Assembly (NCBI GenBank): GCA_002437945.1
Contig: DJSB01000027.1
Span: 1 to 25,330, forward strand
Direction of reading: 5' to 3'
Source of the DNA: Christensenella sp. UBA6345
Lineage (GTDB): Bacteria; Bacillota; Clostridia; Christensenellales; UBA1242
Length of the DNA: 25,330 nt
The notes below the pieces were generated by a model. That model worked only from the letters and a program-made list of their open reading frames with translations. It had not been told where the DNA came from and did no database searches. Of this stretch, positions 1 to 7,078 are shown in pieces (the stretch's first letter is position 1; each line of letters starts with the position of its first letter). The position numbers were made by a program, and so were the translations under genes.

Positions 1-145
1 CTACTGGGGGATATTTATTGTTGATAAAATTATCTTGAATATAATTAATAAATAACTAATATTAACCAAAAATCTAAAATTAGCATAAAATTGGTAAGTA
101 TTAATTTTTATCGTAAAAATTAATTAATATTTATTAAGTTTTGGG
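1..145. other. Unassigned left edge
   Basis: No gene can be assigned here. A short open stretch at positions 2-55 could be the last codons of a gene that begins outside the window. It is too short and too AT-rich to judge, and other frames close after similar lengths. No terminator hairpin is visible. Confidence 0.4.
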
Positions 146-174
146 TTGATTGTTTTTGTTTTTAGTGTTATAAT
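146..174 (+). promoter_or_regulatory. Sigma-A-type promoter of the antiporter operon
   Basis: TTGATT at 146-151 and TATAAT at 169-174 are separated by 17 bases. A TG one base before the -10 box gives an extended -10. Transcription would begin near 181, which helps set the gene start at ATG 205 rather than at the TTG at 184. Confidence 0.75.
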
Positions 175-204
175 CCATAACTATTGAAAGAAAAGGGGGA
201 AGTC

Positions 205-1662
205 ATGACTTGGTTTGTTGATTTGTTAAGCAAAACCGAACCAGTGACACAGGTAATAGTTTCTTTGGCAGTGATGTTGACATTTGGATTTTTGTTAACT
301 CGAATTACCAAACTTGCCAAGTTGCCTAATGTTACTGGTTATATTTTAGCAGGTATAATTATAGGACCATATTGTCTTAATTTAGTTCCTGCCAATATAA
401 TTGGTAATCTAGATTTTATATCTGATATTGCACTTGCATTTATTGCTTTTAGTGTTGGAGAATTCTTTAAACTAGATACTTTAAAAAAGAGTGGTGTAAA
501 GATAATTGTACTTACTATTTTTGAAGCACTTATGGCTTCTATAGTTGTATTTATAGTAATGTATGCAATATTACATATGAGTTTATCGTTCTCTATAGTA
601 CTTGCAGCACTTGCTTCTGCTACTGCTCCAGCATCTACTATTATGACTATACGTCAAACTAAATCAAAAGGCGATTTTGTAGATACATTATTACAAGTTG
701 TCGCGCTTGATGATGTGGTAAGTCTAGTTGCTTATAGTGTTGCAATATCTGTTGCTCTAGCGTCAATGGGTGGTAATGGCTTTAGTTTTAATGTTATTGT
801 ATTACCAATACTTAAGAATCTAGCATGTTTAGTTATAGGTGCAGGTTTTGGTTTTATATTAGCCATGCTTATGAAAGTTAAACATAGTTCGGATAACAGA
901 TTAATTATTGTTATCTGTGTATTGTTCTTATTCTGTGCCATAGGCTCTTTACTTAATGTATCGCCATTGCTTGGCTGTATGATAATCGGTACTGTATATA
1001 TTAATGTTACTAAAGATGAAAAACTATTTTTACAAGTTAACTATTTTAGTCCGCCAATACTTTTATTATTCTTTGTAAGTTCGGGCTTAAAATTTAATTT
1101 TTCATCACTATTTGCAGGTTCTAGTGTAATATCTACAATACCACTATGGTCAATAGGCTTAATATATTTCTTTGTAAGAATTGTGGGTAAATACCTAGGA
1201 GCATATCTAGGCTGTTTGACGATAAAGAAAAAGAAAGAAGTACGTAATTATTTAGGTCTAGCATTAATACCACAAGCAGGTGTAGCGATTGGTCTTGCTG
1301 CTTTGGGTGCAAGAACTTTAGGTGGTGCTGTCGGTGACGCATTGCAGACGATTATTCTAGCATCAAGCGTTCTATATGAAATGGTAGGACCTGCATGTGC
1401 AAAACTTTCTTTGTATTTATCTAAATCATATTCTAACAAATTGGAAGATATTGTGGAAGTTGAAGAAGTTAAACCTGACGGACAAGAGAAGTCTGCAGCC
1501 GAATTATTGATTGAACGTATTCAAGCAATTGAAAAGGCTAACAAACAGAATATTCCACAAGAGACAAAGGAAGAAGAAGCCTTTACCGAAGCGGGTGAAG
1601 AAACTGAATTAGAGATGTACTTTAACGATTTTAGAAATCGTAATATTAGAAGAAGATTTTAA
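205..1662 (+). CDS. Cation:proton antiporter (Na+/H+ exchanger domain family)
   Basis: This is a 485-residue integral membrane protein of the sodium/hydrogen exchanger superfamily. It should exchange a monovalent cation (Na+ or K+) for protons across the cytoplasmic membrane. About twelve hydrophobic segments run from residue 10 to about 410. The motif ATAPAST lies near 139-145, and the adjacent pair D169-D170 in ALDDVV matches the ion-binding Asp pair of CPA2-type electrogenic exchangers. A charged, Glu-rich cytoplasmic tail of about 70 residues follows, with no recognisable RCK/TrkA domain. ATG 205 is preferred because AAGGGGGAA (193-201) is a good ribosome binding site for it; an in-frame TTG at 184 lies almost on the predicted transcription start. 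The MgtC-family gene follows after 11 bases, so the two are probably cotranscribed. The ion preference cannot be read from the sequence. Confidence 0.85.
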   Translation: MTWFVDLLSKTEPVTQVIVSLAVMLTFGFLLTRITKLAKLPNVTGYILAGIIIGPYCLNLVPANIIGNLDFISDIALAFIAFSVGEFFKLDTLKKSGVKIIVLTIFEALMASIVVFIVMYAILHMSLSFSIVLAALASATAPASTIMTIRQTKSKGDFVDTLLQVVALDDVVSLVAYSVAISVALASMGGNGFSFNVIVLPILKNLACLVIGAGFGFILAMLMKVKHSSDNRLIIVICVLFLFCAIGSLLNVSPLLGCMIIGTVYINVTKDEKLFLQVNYFSPPILLLFFVSSGLKFNFSSLFAGSSVISTIPLWSIGLIYFFVRIVGKYLGAYLGCLTIKKKKEVRNYLGLALIPQAGVAIGLAALGARTLGGAVGDALQTIILASSVLYEMVGPACAKLSLYLSKSYSNKLEDIVEVEEVKPDGQEKSAAELLIERIQAIEKANKQNIPQETKEEEAFTEAGEETELEMYFNDFRNRNIRRRF

Positions 1663-1673
1663 AGGAGAATAAT

Positions 1674-2396
1674 ATGAATATAATTGATCCATTATCAAAA
1701 GTTATGGGTGTATGGGCTGCCACCATCACTATAGGTTCTATATTTTTAAGATTGTTTTTATCAACTTTGCTTTCTGCAATTCTTGGTTGCGAAAGAGCAA
1801 GTAAACGTCATTCTGCTGGTTTAAGAACATTTATGGTTGTTTCACTAGCATCTACTATCGCAGGTATGATTGATATGTTTTTAATTGAAACATACAATAT
1901 AAAATTCGCATTTATTTCTGTAGCGGTTGTTGTTGCAGTTGCTTCATTAAGTAACAACTCTGTTATTTTCTCTGCAAAGAGTCAAATTAAAGGTTTAACA
2001 ACAGCAGTTAGTTTATGGGCTTGCGGAATTATAGGTTTGTGTATAGGTGTAGGTTTCTACATGGTTGCGATTATTGGCTTTGTAATTTTATTATTTAGTT
2101 TGTCTTTGCTACCACGTGTAGAGTTGTATTTAAAGAATCGTTCTAATCACTTTGAAATTCATCTAGAATTGGATAATAAAAGTAATTTACCACGTTTTAT
2201 GACTACAATTAGAGAGTTGGGACTTCGTATTGACGAAATTGAACTTAACTCTGCTTACTTAAATTCTGGCTTAAGTGTATATAGTATTAGTTTAACTATC
2301 ATCAGTCAGGAACTTAAAAAGTACAAAACTCATACCGAAATCATTGCGGCAATTCAATCTTTAGAATATGTTAACCATATTGAAGAAATGAAGTAA
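1674..2396 (+). CDS. MgtC/SapB family membrane protein
   Basis: This 240-residue protein belongs to the MgtC/SapB family. Residues 15-160 contain four to five membrane segments and carry the family signature: LSAILGCERASKRHSAGLRT at about 33-52, followed by a hydrophobic VVSLAS segment. Residues 160-240 form a soluble domain of the size and position of the ACT-like C-terminal domain in longer MgtC proteins. In pathogens MgtC inhibits the F-type ATP synthase and helps survival at low magnesium, but most environmental members have no defined role. The ribosome binding site AAAGGAGAA sits just before the ATG. Its position directly behind a cation/proton antiporter suggests a shared role in ion or pH homeostasis, which is inference. 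Confidence 0.85.
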   Translation: MNIIDPLSKVMGVWAATITIGSIFLRLFLSTLLSAILGCERASKRHSAGLRTFMVVSLASTIAGMIDMFLIETYNIKFAFISVAVVVAVASLSNNSVIFSAKSQIKGLTTAVSLWACGIIGLCIGVGFYMVAIIGFVILLFSLSLLPRVELYLKNRSNHFEIHLELDNKSNLPRFMTTIRELGLRIDEIELNSAYLNSGLSVYSISLTIISQELKKYKTHTEIIAAIQSLEYVNHIEEMK

Positions 2397-2400
2397 TTGT

Positions 2401-2441
2401 AAAAAAGAACTCTTAAAAATATTTAAAGGGTTCTTTTTTAA
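2401..2441 (+). terminator. Intrinsic terminator of the antiporter-mgtC operon
   Basis: GAACTCTT (2407-2414) pairs with AAGGGTTC (2426-2433), with one G-U pair. The stem is extended by A-T pairs and ends in a run of T residues. It lies a few bases after the stop codon. Confidence 0.8.
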
Positions 2442-2500
2442 TTAATAAGTGTTTTTATCGTAATTATAAGAATTGTTTTTGTATAAAATGAGAAAAATAA

Positions 2501-2529
2501 ATGCAAAATTTTAAAATATATGGTATAGT
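2501..2529 (+). promoter_or_regulatory. Probable extended -10 promoter
   Basis: TATAGT at 2524-2529 is preceded by TGG, giving an extended -10 element. A weak -35 box (ATGCAA, 2501-2506) lies 17 bases upstream. It would drive the small-protein and phosphatase pair. Confidence 0.5.
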
Positions 2530-2557
2530 CTAATATATTAATAAAAAAGGAAATATT

Positions 2558-2941
2558 ATGGCAACTGAAGAAAATTTTTTATGTAAACAAATAAAAGCCT
2601 TGGCGAAGGCTATAGTAAACGTTTTATTTCATGAAGATGAATATCATTATGTTTTACCTGAAGATGGTAATTATAATGACTATGATAATTTGTATATCAG
2701 AATTATGGATTTGATGAATAACCATGAATATAATCAAGCAGAAGATATATTGTTTGATAGTATTGATGGTCGTAATCCTGTATTTATGAAAATGGCATTT
2801 AGTTTTTATGAAAAAATGGCTTTAATAGACGAAAAAGAATTGAAAGAACACAACTTTAGTGTTGAAGAAGTAGAACAAGGCTTTTTAGATGTGTTAAGAA
2901 TGTACAACATTAAAGTAGAAAAAGAAGAAAAGAGTGAATAA
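2558..2941 (+). CDS. Small acidic helical protein, possibly DUF6483-like
   Basis: This 127-residue soluble, acidic and mostly helical protein has no signal peptide or membrane segment. The N-terminal part (1-25) is an amphipathic helix of the kind KQIKALAKAIVNVLF. The middle (45-75) has a DLMNNHEYNQAEDILF pattern typical of a helical repeat, and the end has HNFSVEEVEQGFLDVLRMY. The layout reminds me of the Firmicutes family DUF6483, whose function is unknown; this assignment is from memory and tentative. AAAAAGGAAA precedes the ATG. The gene ends 2 bases before the phosphatase start, so the two form an operon and may be translationally coupled. Confidence 0.65.
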   Translation: MATEENFLCKQIKALAKAIVNVLFHEDEYHYVLPEDGNYNDYDNLYIRIMDLMNNHEYNQAEDILFDSIDGRNPVFMKMAFSFYEKMALIDEKELKEHNFSVEEVEQGFLDVLRMYNIKVEKEEKSE

Positions 2942-2943
2942 TA

Positions 2944-3699
2944 ATGAATTTGGACAGATTAACCAAGCAAGTTGTACGCATCGTAAAAAATGCTAGCAAG
3001 TTGTATCATAACCAGAAGTTTTTTGAAGTAGTCGAACGTCATAAATATGAACGTGATGATGTTACCAATAACGATATTTCGACTCAAACATATCTAGAAA
3101 AGAAATTACTTAAATTAATTCCTAATAGTAGTTTTGTAGGAGAAGAAGGTAGTTCGGGTAGTGAAGAAGATAATGGTTATGTATGGATAATTGATCCTAT
3201 TGACGGTACTCAAAATTATAAAAAAAGTATACCACTTTATGGTACACAATTGGCTTTACAATACAATAAAAAGACAATTTTAAGTGTCATATACTTTCCA
3301 GTGGATAGACAGATGTATGTTGCTACTCCTAGTGGTTCTACACTTAATGGACGACCAATAAAAGTGTCTAGCGAGACCGATCTTAAGTGGTCAAGTGCAT
3401 GTATATGTAATTATCGTTGGTATATAGAGATTGAAGATAAGTATAAGATAGAACATAAACTTGTTTCCACGCTAAAAACAGTAAGATTGTTGGGTTGCTC
3501 GGCACTTAATTATTCGTTATGTGCTTGTGGTAAGATGGAACTTGTGGTTGTGTTCGGCAATACAGTTTGGGATTTGTACCCAGGTAAATATCTTATCGAA
3601 CAGGCTGGTGGTATGGTATATTCAAATAATGATTTAAGCCTTCATATTGCTGGTAGTGTAGATATGGTAGAAAAAGTACGAAAATTATTAGGAGTTTAA
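2944..3699 (+). CDS. Inositol monophosphatase family phosphatase (CysQ/SuhB-like)
   Basis: This 251-residue protein is a Mg2+-dependent, Li+-sensitive-type phosphatase of the inositol monophosphatase / bisphosphate nucleotidase superfamily. The metal-site motifs are present: GEE (E67, E68), the signature IIDPIDGT (82-89, with D84 and D87), and the C-terminal WDLYPG (209-214, with D210). The length is normal for the family. Members act on inositol phosphates, fructose-1,6-bisphosphate, NADP or 3'-phosphoadenosine 5'-phosphate, and the sequence does not decide between these. It follows the small helical gene after 2 bases. The terminator overlaps its stop codon. Confidence 0.85.
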   Translation: MNLDRLTKQVVRIVKNASKLYHNQKFFEVVERHKYERDDVTNNDISTQTYLEKKLLKLIPNSSFVGEEGSSGSEEDNGYVWIIDPIDGTQNYKKSIPLYGTQLALQYNKKTILSVIYFPVDRQMYVATPSGSTLNGRPIKVSSETDLKWSSACICNYRWYIEIEDKYKIEHKLVSTLKTVRLLGCSALNYSLCACGKMELVVVFGNTVWDLYPGKYLIEQAGGMVYSNNDLSLHIAGSVDMVEKVRKLLGV

Positions 3700-3714
3700 C
3701 TCCTAATTTTTTTT
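3681..3714 (+). terminator. Intrinsic terminator overlapping the phosphatase stop codon
   Basis: ATTAGGAGT (3687-3695) and ACTCCTAAT (3699-3707) form a perfect 9-bp stem with a 3-base loop, followed by eight T residues. The stop codon TAA lies in the loop and 3' arm. Confidence 0.85.
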
Positions 3715-3901
3715 AATTATATTGTTAATGTAAATTATTTTGTAATAATAGTAATTATAAATAGATAGAAGTTTTTTTGGAGTAAGAATACTATCGTTAA
3801 TAATCATTTTTAAATTTATGTTCAATATATATAATACTGGCTTATATTTTGTGATTAAAAGCCTAATTATGGGATTTTTTTTGAAAAAACATATTAATTA
3901 T

Positions 3902-3930
3902 TTGCAACAAACACTTAATTAATATATACT
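3902..3930 (+). promoter_or_regulatory. Sigma-A-type promoter of pgk-tpiA
   Basis: TTGCAA at 3902-3907 and TATACT at 3925-3930 are spaced by 17 bases. The predicted leader is about 35 bases. The rest of the gap from 3715 is AT-rich with no convincing structure or gene. Confidence 0.75.
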
Positions 3931-3972
3931 TTATATGTATATATTAAACTAAATTAATGGAGATATGAGTTT

Positions 3973-5154
3973 ATGGATAAAAAAACAATTAAAGATATTG
4001 ACGTATATAATAAAAAAGTATTATTAAGAGTAGACTTTAATGTTCCTATTAAAGATGGAGTTATTACTGATGACAATCGTATTAAAGAAGAACTTCCTAC
4101 TATTAAATATCTTCTAGAAAATGGTGCTGCAGTTATTATTATGAGTCACTTGGGAAGACCAGAAGGACAAGTAAATTTAAAATATAGTTTGTTGCCTACT
4201 GTAGATAGATTGTCTCAATACCTAGGTATACAAGTTAAATTTGCCAATGATTGTATTGGTAAAGAAGCCGTAGAGATGGCTAAAGAATTAAAGAGTGGTG
4301 AAGTGCTAGTATTAGAGAATTTGCGTTTCTATGCTGAAGAAGAAGCCAATGATAAAGCATTCTGTGAAAAATTAGCAAAATTGGCTGATGTTTATGTTAA
4401 TGACGCTTTCGGTACTGCTCATAGAAAACATGCTTCTACTTACGGTGTTGCAAAATTATTACCTAATGCTGTGGGATTTTTGATTGAAAAAGAATTAAGT
4501 ATGATAGTAGATACTATCAACGAACCTAAACGTCCTTTTGTTGGTATTTTAGGTGGTGCAAAAGTTAGTGATAAACTTACTATTGTAGAAAGTTTAATTA
4601 ATAAAGTTGACACCTTAATTGTAGGTGGTGCTATGTCTTATACTTTCCTTATGGCTGAAAATTATAACACAGGAGATAGCCGTGTAGAAAAAGAAATGGT
4701 AGACGAAGCAAAACGTTTGTTGGAATTAGCAAAAGAAAAAGGTGTACAATTACTTTTACCTGTAGACCATGTTGTTGCCAATAATTTTGATAATCCTACT
4801 ATTATAAAAAATACTGTTGATGCTAATGTTCCTAATGGCTTTATGGGTATGGATATAGGTAAACGTACAATAAAGTTGTATAAACGTGCTATTAAAGAAG
4901 CAAAAACTGTTATTTGGAATGGTCCAATGGGCGTGTTTGAAAACAAGAATTTTGAAAATGGTACAAAAGCAGTTGCCAAGGCTATGGCAAAATCAAAAGC
5001 AACTACAATAGTTGGTGGCGGAGATAGTGCTGCTGCAGTTATTAAATTCAAGTATGCTAAAAAGATGACTCATATTTCTACTGGTGGCGGTGCTAGTCTA
5101 AAATTATTTGAAGGTAAAGTATTGCCAGCCGTAGATGTTATTGAAAATAAATAG
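3973..5154 (+). CDS. pgk: Phosphoglycerate kinase
   Basis: This enzyme transfers a phosphate from 1,3-bisphosphoglycerate to ADP, making ATP and 3-phosphoglycerate in cytoplasmic glycolysis. The protein has 393 residues, a full-length family member. N-terminal-domain substrate motifs are RVDFNVP (19-25) and SHLGRP (58-63). The nucleotide-binding domain shows GGAKVSDK (194-201), WNGPMGVFE (315-323), GGGDSAAA (348-355) and STGGGASL (369-376). GGAGAT precedes the ATG. tpiA follows after 37 bases with no terminator between them, so the two are cotranscribed. The usual clostridial neighbours gap, gpmI and eno are not in this window. Confidence 0.97.
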   Translation: MDKKTIKDIDVYNKKVLLRVDFNVPIKDGVITDDNRIKEELPTIKYLLENGAAVIIMSHLGRPEGQVNLKYSLLPTVDRLSQYLGIQVKFANDCIGKEAVEMAKELKSGEVLVLENLRFYAEEEANDKAFCEKLAKLADVYVNDAFGTAHRKHASTYGVAKLLPNAVGFLIEKELSMIVDTINEPKRPFVGILGGAKVSDKLTIVESLINKVDTLIVGGAMSYTFLMAENYNTGDSRVEKEMVDEAKRLLELAKEKGVQLLLPVDHVVANNFDNPTIIKNTVDANVPNGFMGMDIGKRTIKLYKRAIKEAKTVIWNGPMGVFENKNFENGTKAVAKAMAKSKATTIVGGGDSAAAVIKFKYAKKMTHISTGGGASLKLFEGKVLPAVDVIENK

Positions 5155-5191
5155 TTCATTTTTTAATTAAAATGTTTTTAAGGGGTGTAGT

Positions 5192-5938
5192 ATGAAGTAT
5201 TTAATAGGTAACCATAAAATGAATCTTAATAAAGAACAATTAACAAAGTATTTTAAAGATTTGAAAAAAATAGCAAAACAAAGTGACAATTATGTTGGTG
5301 TATGTGTGCCTAGTGTATATTTAGATTTAGCATCAAAAATGTGCAAGCATACTAAAATACATTATGGTGTACAAAATATGTATTGTGAACCTAGTGGAGC
5401 ATATACTGGTGAAGTTAGTGCCAATATGTTAAAGGATTTTGACACAGAATTGGTTATTTTGGGACATAGCGAAAGACGTAATATCTTTGGCGAAACAGAT
5501 GAATTAATCAATAAAAAAGTGTTGTTTGCTTTATCTAATGGTTTAACTCCTATAATGTGTATAGGTGAGACCAAGGAACAACGTGAAAATAAAGAGACTA
5601 ATAAAGTCTTAAAGAAACAACTTGTTAATGGTTTAAAAGGTGTAGAAAAGGAACAACTTAAAAACATGCTGTTTGCATACGAGCCTGTATGGGCTATAGG
5701 TACAGGTGTTAGTGCAACAAAAGAAGATGCCGAAAAGACTATAAAGCATATAAAAGAAACTATTGCTAAATTGTATGAACTAGAAAGTTTAGATGGTATA
5801 GTTGTACTATATGGTGGTAGTTTAAATAGTAAAAATGTTAATGATATACTTAATCAGCCACATATTGATGGCGGATTAATAGGTGGTGCTAGTCTTAAAG
5901 TAGAAGAATTTGAAAAATTAATTGCTTATAAGGGCTAG
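5192..5938 (+). CDS. tpiA: Triosephosphate isomerase
   Basis: This enzyme interconverts dihydroxyacetone phosphate and glyceraldehyde-3-phosphate. The 248 residues span a full TIM barrel. Catalytic residues are in place: N7 and K9, H92 in GHSERR (91-96), and E164 in YEPVWAIGTG (163-172). The phosphate-binding loops YGGS (207-210) and DGGLIGGASL (226-235) are also present. One oddity is that the usual GNWKMN start motif reads GNHKMN here, with His in place of the conserved Trp between the two active-site residues. AAGGGG lies before the ATG. No terminator separates it from pgk, and none is obvious after its stop codon. Confidence 0.97.
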   Translation: MKYLIGNHKMNLNKEQLTKYFKDLKKIAKQSDNYVGVCVPSVYLDLASKMCKHTKIHYGVQNMYCEPSGAYTGEVSANMLKDFDTELVILGHSERRNIFGETDELINKKVLFALSNGLTPIMCIGETKEQRENKETNKVLKKQLVNGLKGVEKEQLKNMLFAYEPVWAIGTGVSATKEDAEKTIKHIKETIAKLYELESLDGIVVLYGGSLNSKNVNDILNQPHIDGGLIGGASLKVEEFEKLIAYKG

Positions 5939-5951
5939 TTATAAATAATTA

Positions 5952-5980
5952 TTGACTTTATAATGATAATAGGTTACAAT
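5952..5980 (+). promoter_or_regulatory. Sigma-A-type promoter of the small membrane protein gene
   Basis: TTGACT (5952-5957) and TACAAT (5975-5980) are spaced by 17 bases. The leader to ATG 6037 is about 50 bases. Confidence 0.7.
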
Positions 5981-6036
5981 TATAATAGAAATATGGCTAA
6001 AACATTAGAAAATCTTTTTTAAGAAGGGTGATTGAT

Positions 6037-6276
6037 ATGGTTGGGATAATGTTAAATATGTTTAGTGCAATGTGGAATAAGTTTTATAGTGCATTGCGTG
6101 GTTTGCCAGGTTATGTTAAAGGTATAATTATATTTGCTATAGTTATGTCAGCATTGGTATGCTTTATATTTGCGGTTAAGGGAAGCAAAAAAGACAAATT
6201 TGTTAAGAATTGGTTTTTGTTTTTCCTATGCATTCTTTTAACTATCGTTGGTGTAGTATTCTGTATTATAATGTAA
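6037..6276 (+). CDS. Small two-helix membrane protein, unknown function
   Basis: This 79-residue protein has two hydrophobic segments, at about 27-47 and 57-78. They are joined by a short basic loop (KGSKKDKFVK), which by the positive-inside rule is cytoplasmic, with both ends outside. I do not recognise the family. It does not have the SecG pattern, which is found instead in the gene at 6656. ATG 6037 is preferred over an in-frame GTG at 6028 because the ribosome binding site AAGAAGGGTG (6021-6030) covers that GTG. It has its own promoter and terminator, so it is a single-gene unit. Confidence 0.7.
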   Translation: MVGIMLNMFSAMWNKFYSALRGLPGYVKGIIIFAIVMSALVCFIFAVKGSKKDKFVKNWFLFFLCILLTIVGVVFCIIM

Positions 6277-6292
6277 CAATCGTTTAACAATT

Positions 6293-6320
6293 AAAACACG
6301 CACTTTTGTTGCGTGTTTTT
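6293..6320 (+). terminator. Intrinsic terminator
   Basis: AAAACACGCA (6293-6302) pairs with TGCGTGTTTT (6310-6319) around a 7-base loop, followed by T residues. Confidence 0.88.
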
Positions 6321-6581
6321 TATTTACGTGTATTAATGCAAAATTAAATATTACATTATAATTATTAATTAATTTCAATATGATATAATGCTTAAGAGTA
6401 TATTTACTATTTATGTTGATATAATGTTAAGTACAATGTTATTTCTTTTGATTATGTAAGTATAGTAATAAATATTTAAACAATTTTTTATTAATACAAG
6501 GATATTGTGTAATAATAGAGTATTTTTATTAGGAATGCAAGAATAATGCGCAAGAATGAAGCATTTTCTTATTCAATAAAG
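6321..6581. other. Gene-free AT-rich stretch before secG
   Basis: No gene is supported between the terminator ending at 6320 and the secG promoter. Two copies of a TGATATAATG-like sequence lie at 6381-6390 and 6417-6426, each resembling an extended -10 box followed by TTAAG. GCAAGAAT occurs twice at 6537-6558. No stable hairpin with a T run was seen that would mark a small RNA. Confidence 0.45.
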
Positions 6582-6610
6582 TAGACTAAAAAAAACTACT
6601 ATGTTATACT
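6582..6610 (+). promoter_or_regulatory. Sigma-A-type promoter of secG
   Basis: TAGACT (6582-6587) and TATACT (6605-6610) are spaced by 17 bases, with an extended -10 TG at 6602-6603. AGTAG (6580-6584) and CTACT (6596-6600) form a small inverted repeat inside the promoter. Confidence 0.7.
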
Positions 6611-6655
6611 TAATAAGTCAAAATGTGAAATTTTTAAAATATTATTGGAGGCTGT

Positions 6656-6991
6656 ATGTTTAACCTATTGAATTTACTATTAGATGACGTTGCAAAACCT
6701 ATACCTGATTGGATTAGTAAATCATTTCCTATAATTCAGACTATATTAATTGTATTAATATCTCTTGCTGCTGTTGCTATTATAGTTGCTGTACTTATGA
6801 CTACATCTAACCCAGAAAGTGGCAATAACGCAATTACAGGTACTAATGACAGTTATTATATGCAACATAAGGGCGGAAGTAGAGAAGGTAGACTTAAAAA
6901 GACTATAGTTATTTGTGCCATTGTTATTTTTGTTTTAACCTTACTATATTTCATCTCATTTGGTATTTATACTGGATTTAAGGTTGATTAA
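6656..6991 (+). CDS. secG: Preprotein translocase subunit SecG
   Basis: SecG is the small auxiliary subunit of the SecYEG channel that exports proteins across the cytoplasmic membrane. This protein has 111 residues, somewhat longer than the usual 75-80 because of an N-terminal extension of about 25 residues. Two membrane helices (26-48 and 82-105) flank a polar loop of the SecG type. That loop contains NPESGNNAITG followed by REGRLKKT, where the family usually has Gly-rich sequence and a start of helix 2. TTGGAGG precedes the ATG. Position upstream of rnr, smpB and ssrA is the conserved Firmicutes order and supports the call. Its sequence is diverged, so the assignment rests partly on context. 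Confidence 0.85.
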   Translation: MFNLLNLLLDDVAKPIPDWISKSFPIIQTILIVLISLAAVAIIVAVLMTTSNPESGNNAITGTNDSYYMQHKGGSREGRLKKTIVICAIVIFVLTLLYFISFGIYTGFKVD

Positions 6992-7000
6992 TATTTTAAT

Positions 7001-7032
7001 AAAGGCTCTTAATTATTTAGGAGCCTTTTTAA
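7001..7032 (+). terminator. Intrinsic terminator between secG and rnr
   Basis: A 12-bp stem (7001-7012 with 7017-7028, one G-U pair) with loop TTAT is followed by T residues. No strong promoter was found between it and rnr, so rnr may depend on read-through. Confidence 0.85.
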
Positions 7033-7078
7033 ATATTTAAACATAAAAATTAAATATATATTATATTAGGAAAAATTA

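Noticed and set aside
3839..3863. GGCTT and AAGCC pair before a T run upstream of pgk, a possible riboswitch or attenuator
   Set aside because: The stem is only 5 bp with a 15-base loop, and it lies upstream of the predicted promoter.
3818..3922. A 34-codon reading frame before pgk
   Set aside because: It has no ribosome binding site, overlaps the pgk promoter and has low-complexity AT-rich content.
5993..6022. A 9-codon reading frame upstream of the small membrane protein, possibly a leader peptide
   Set aside because: It has no ribosome binding site and no regulatory codon run, and no attenuator is visible.
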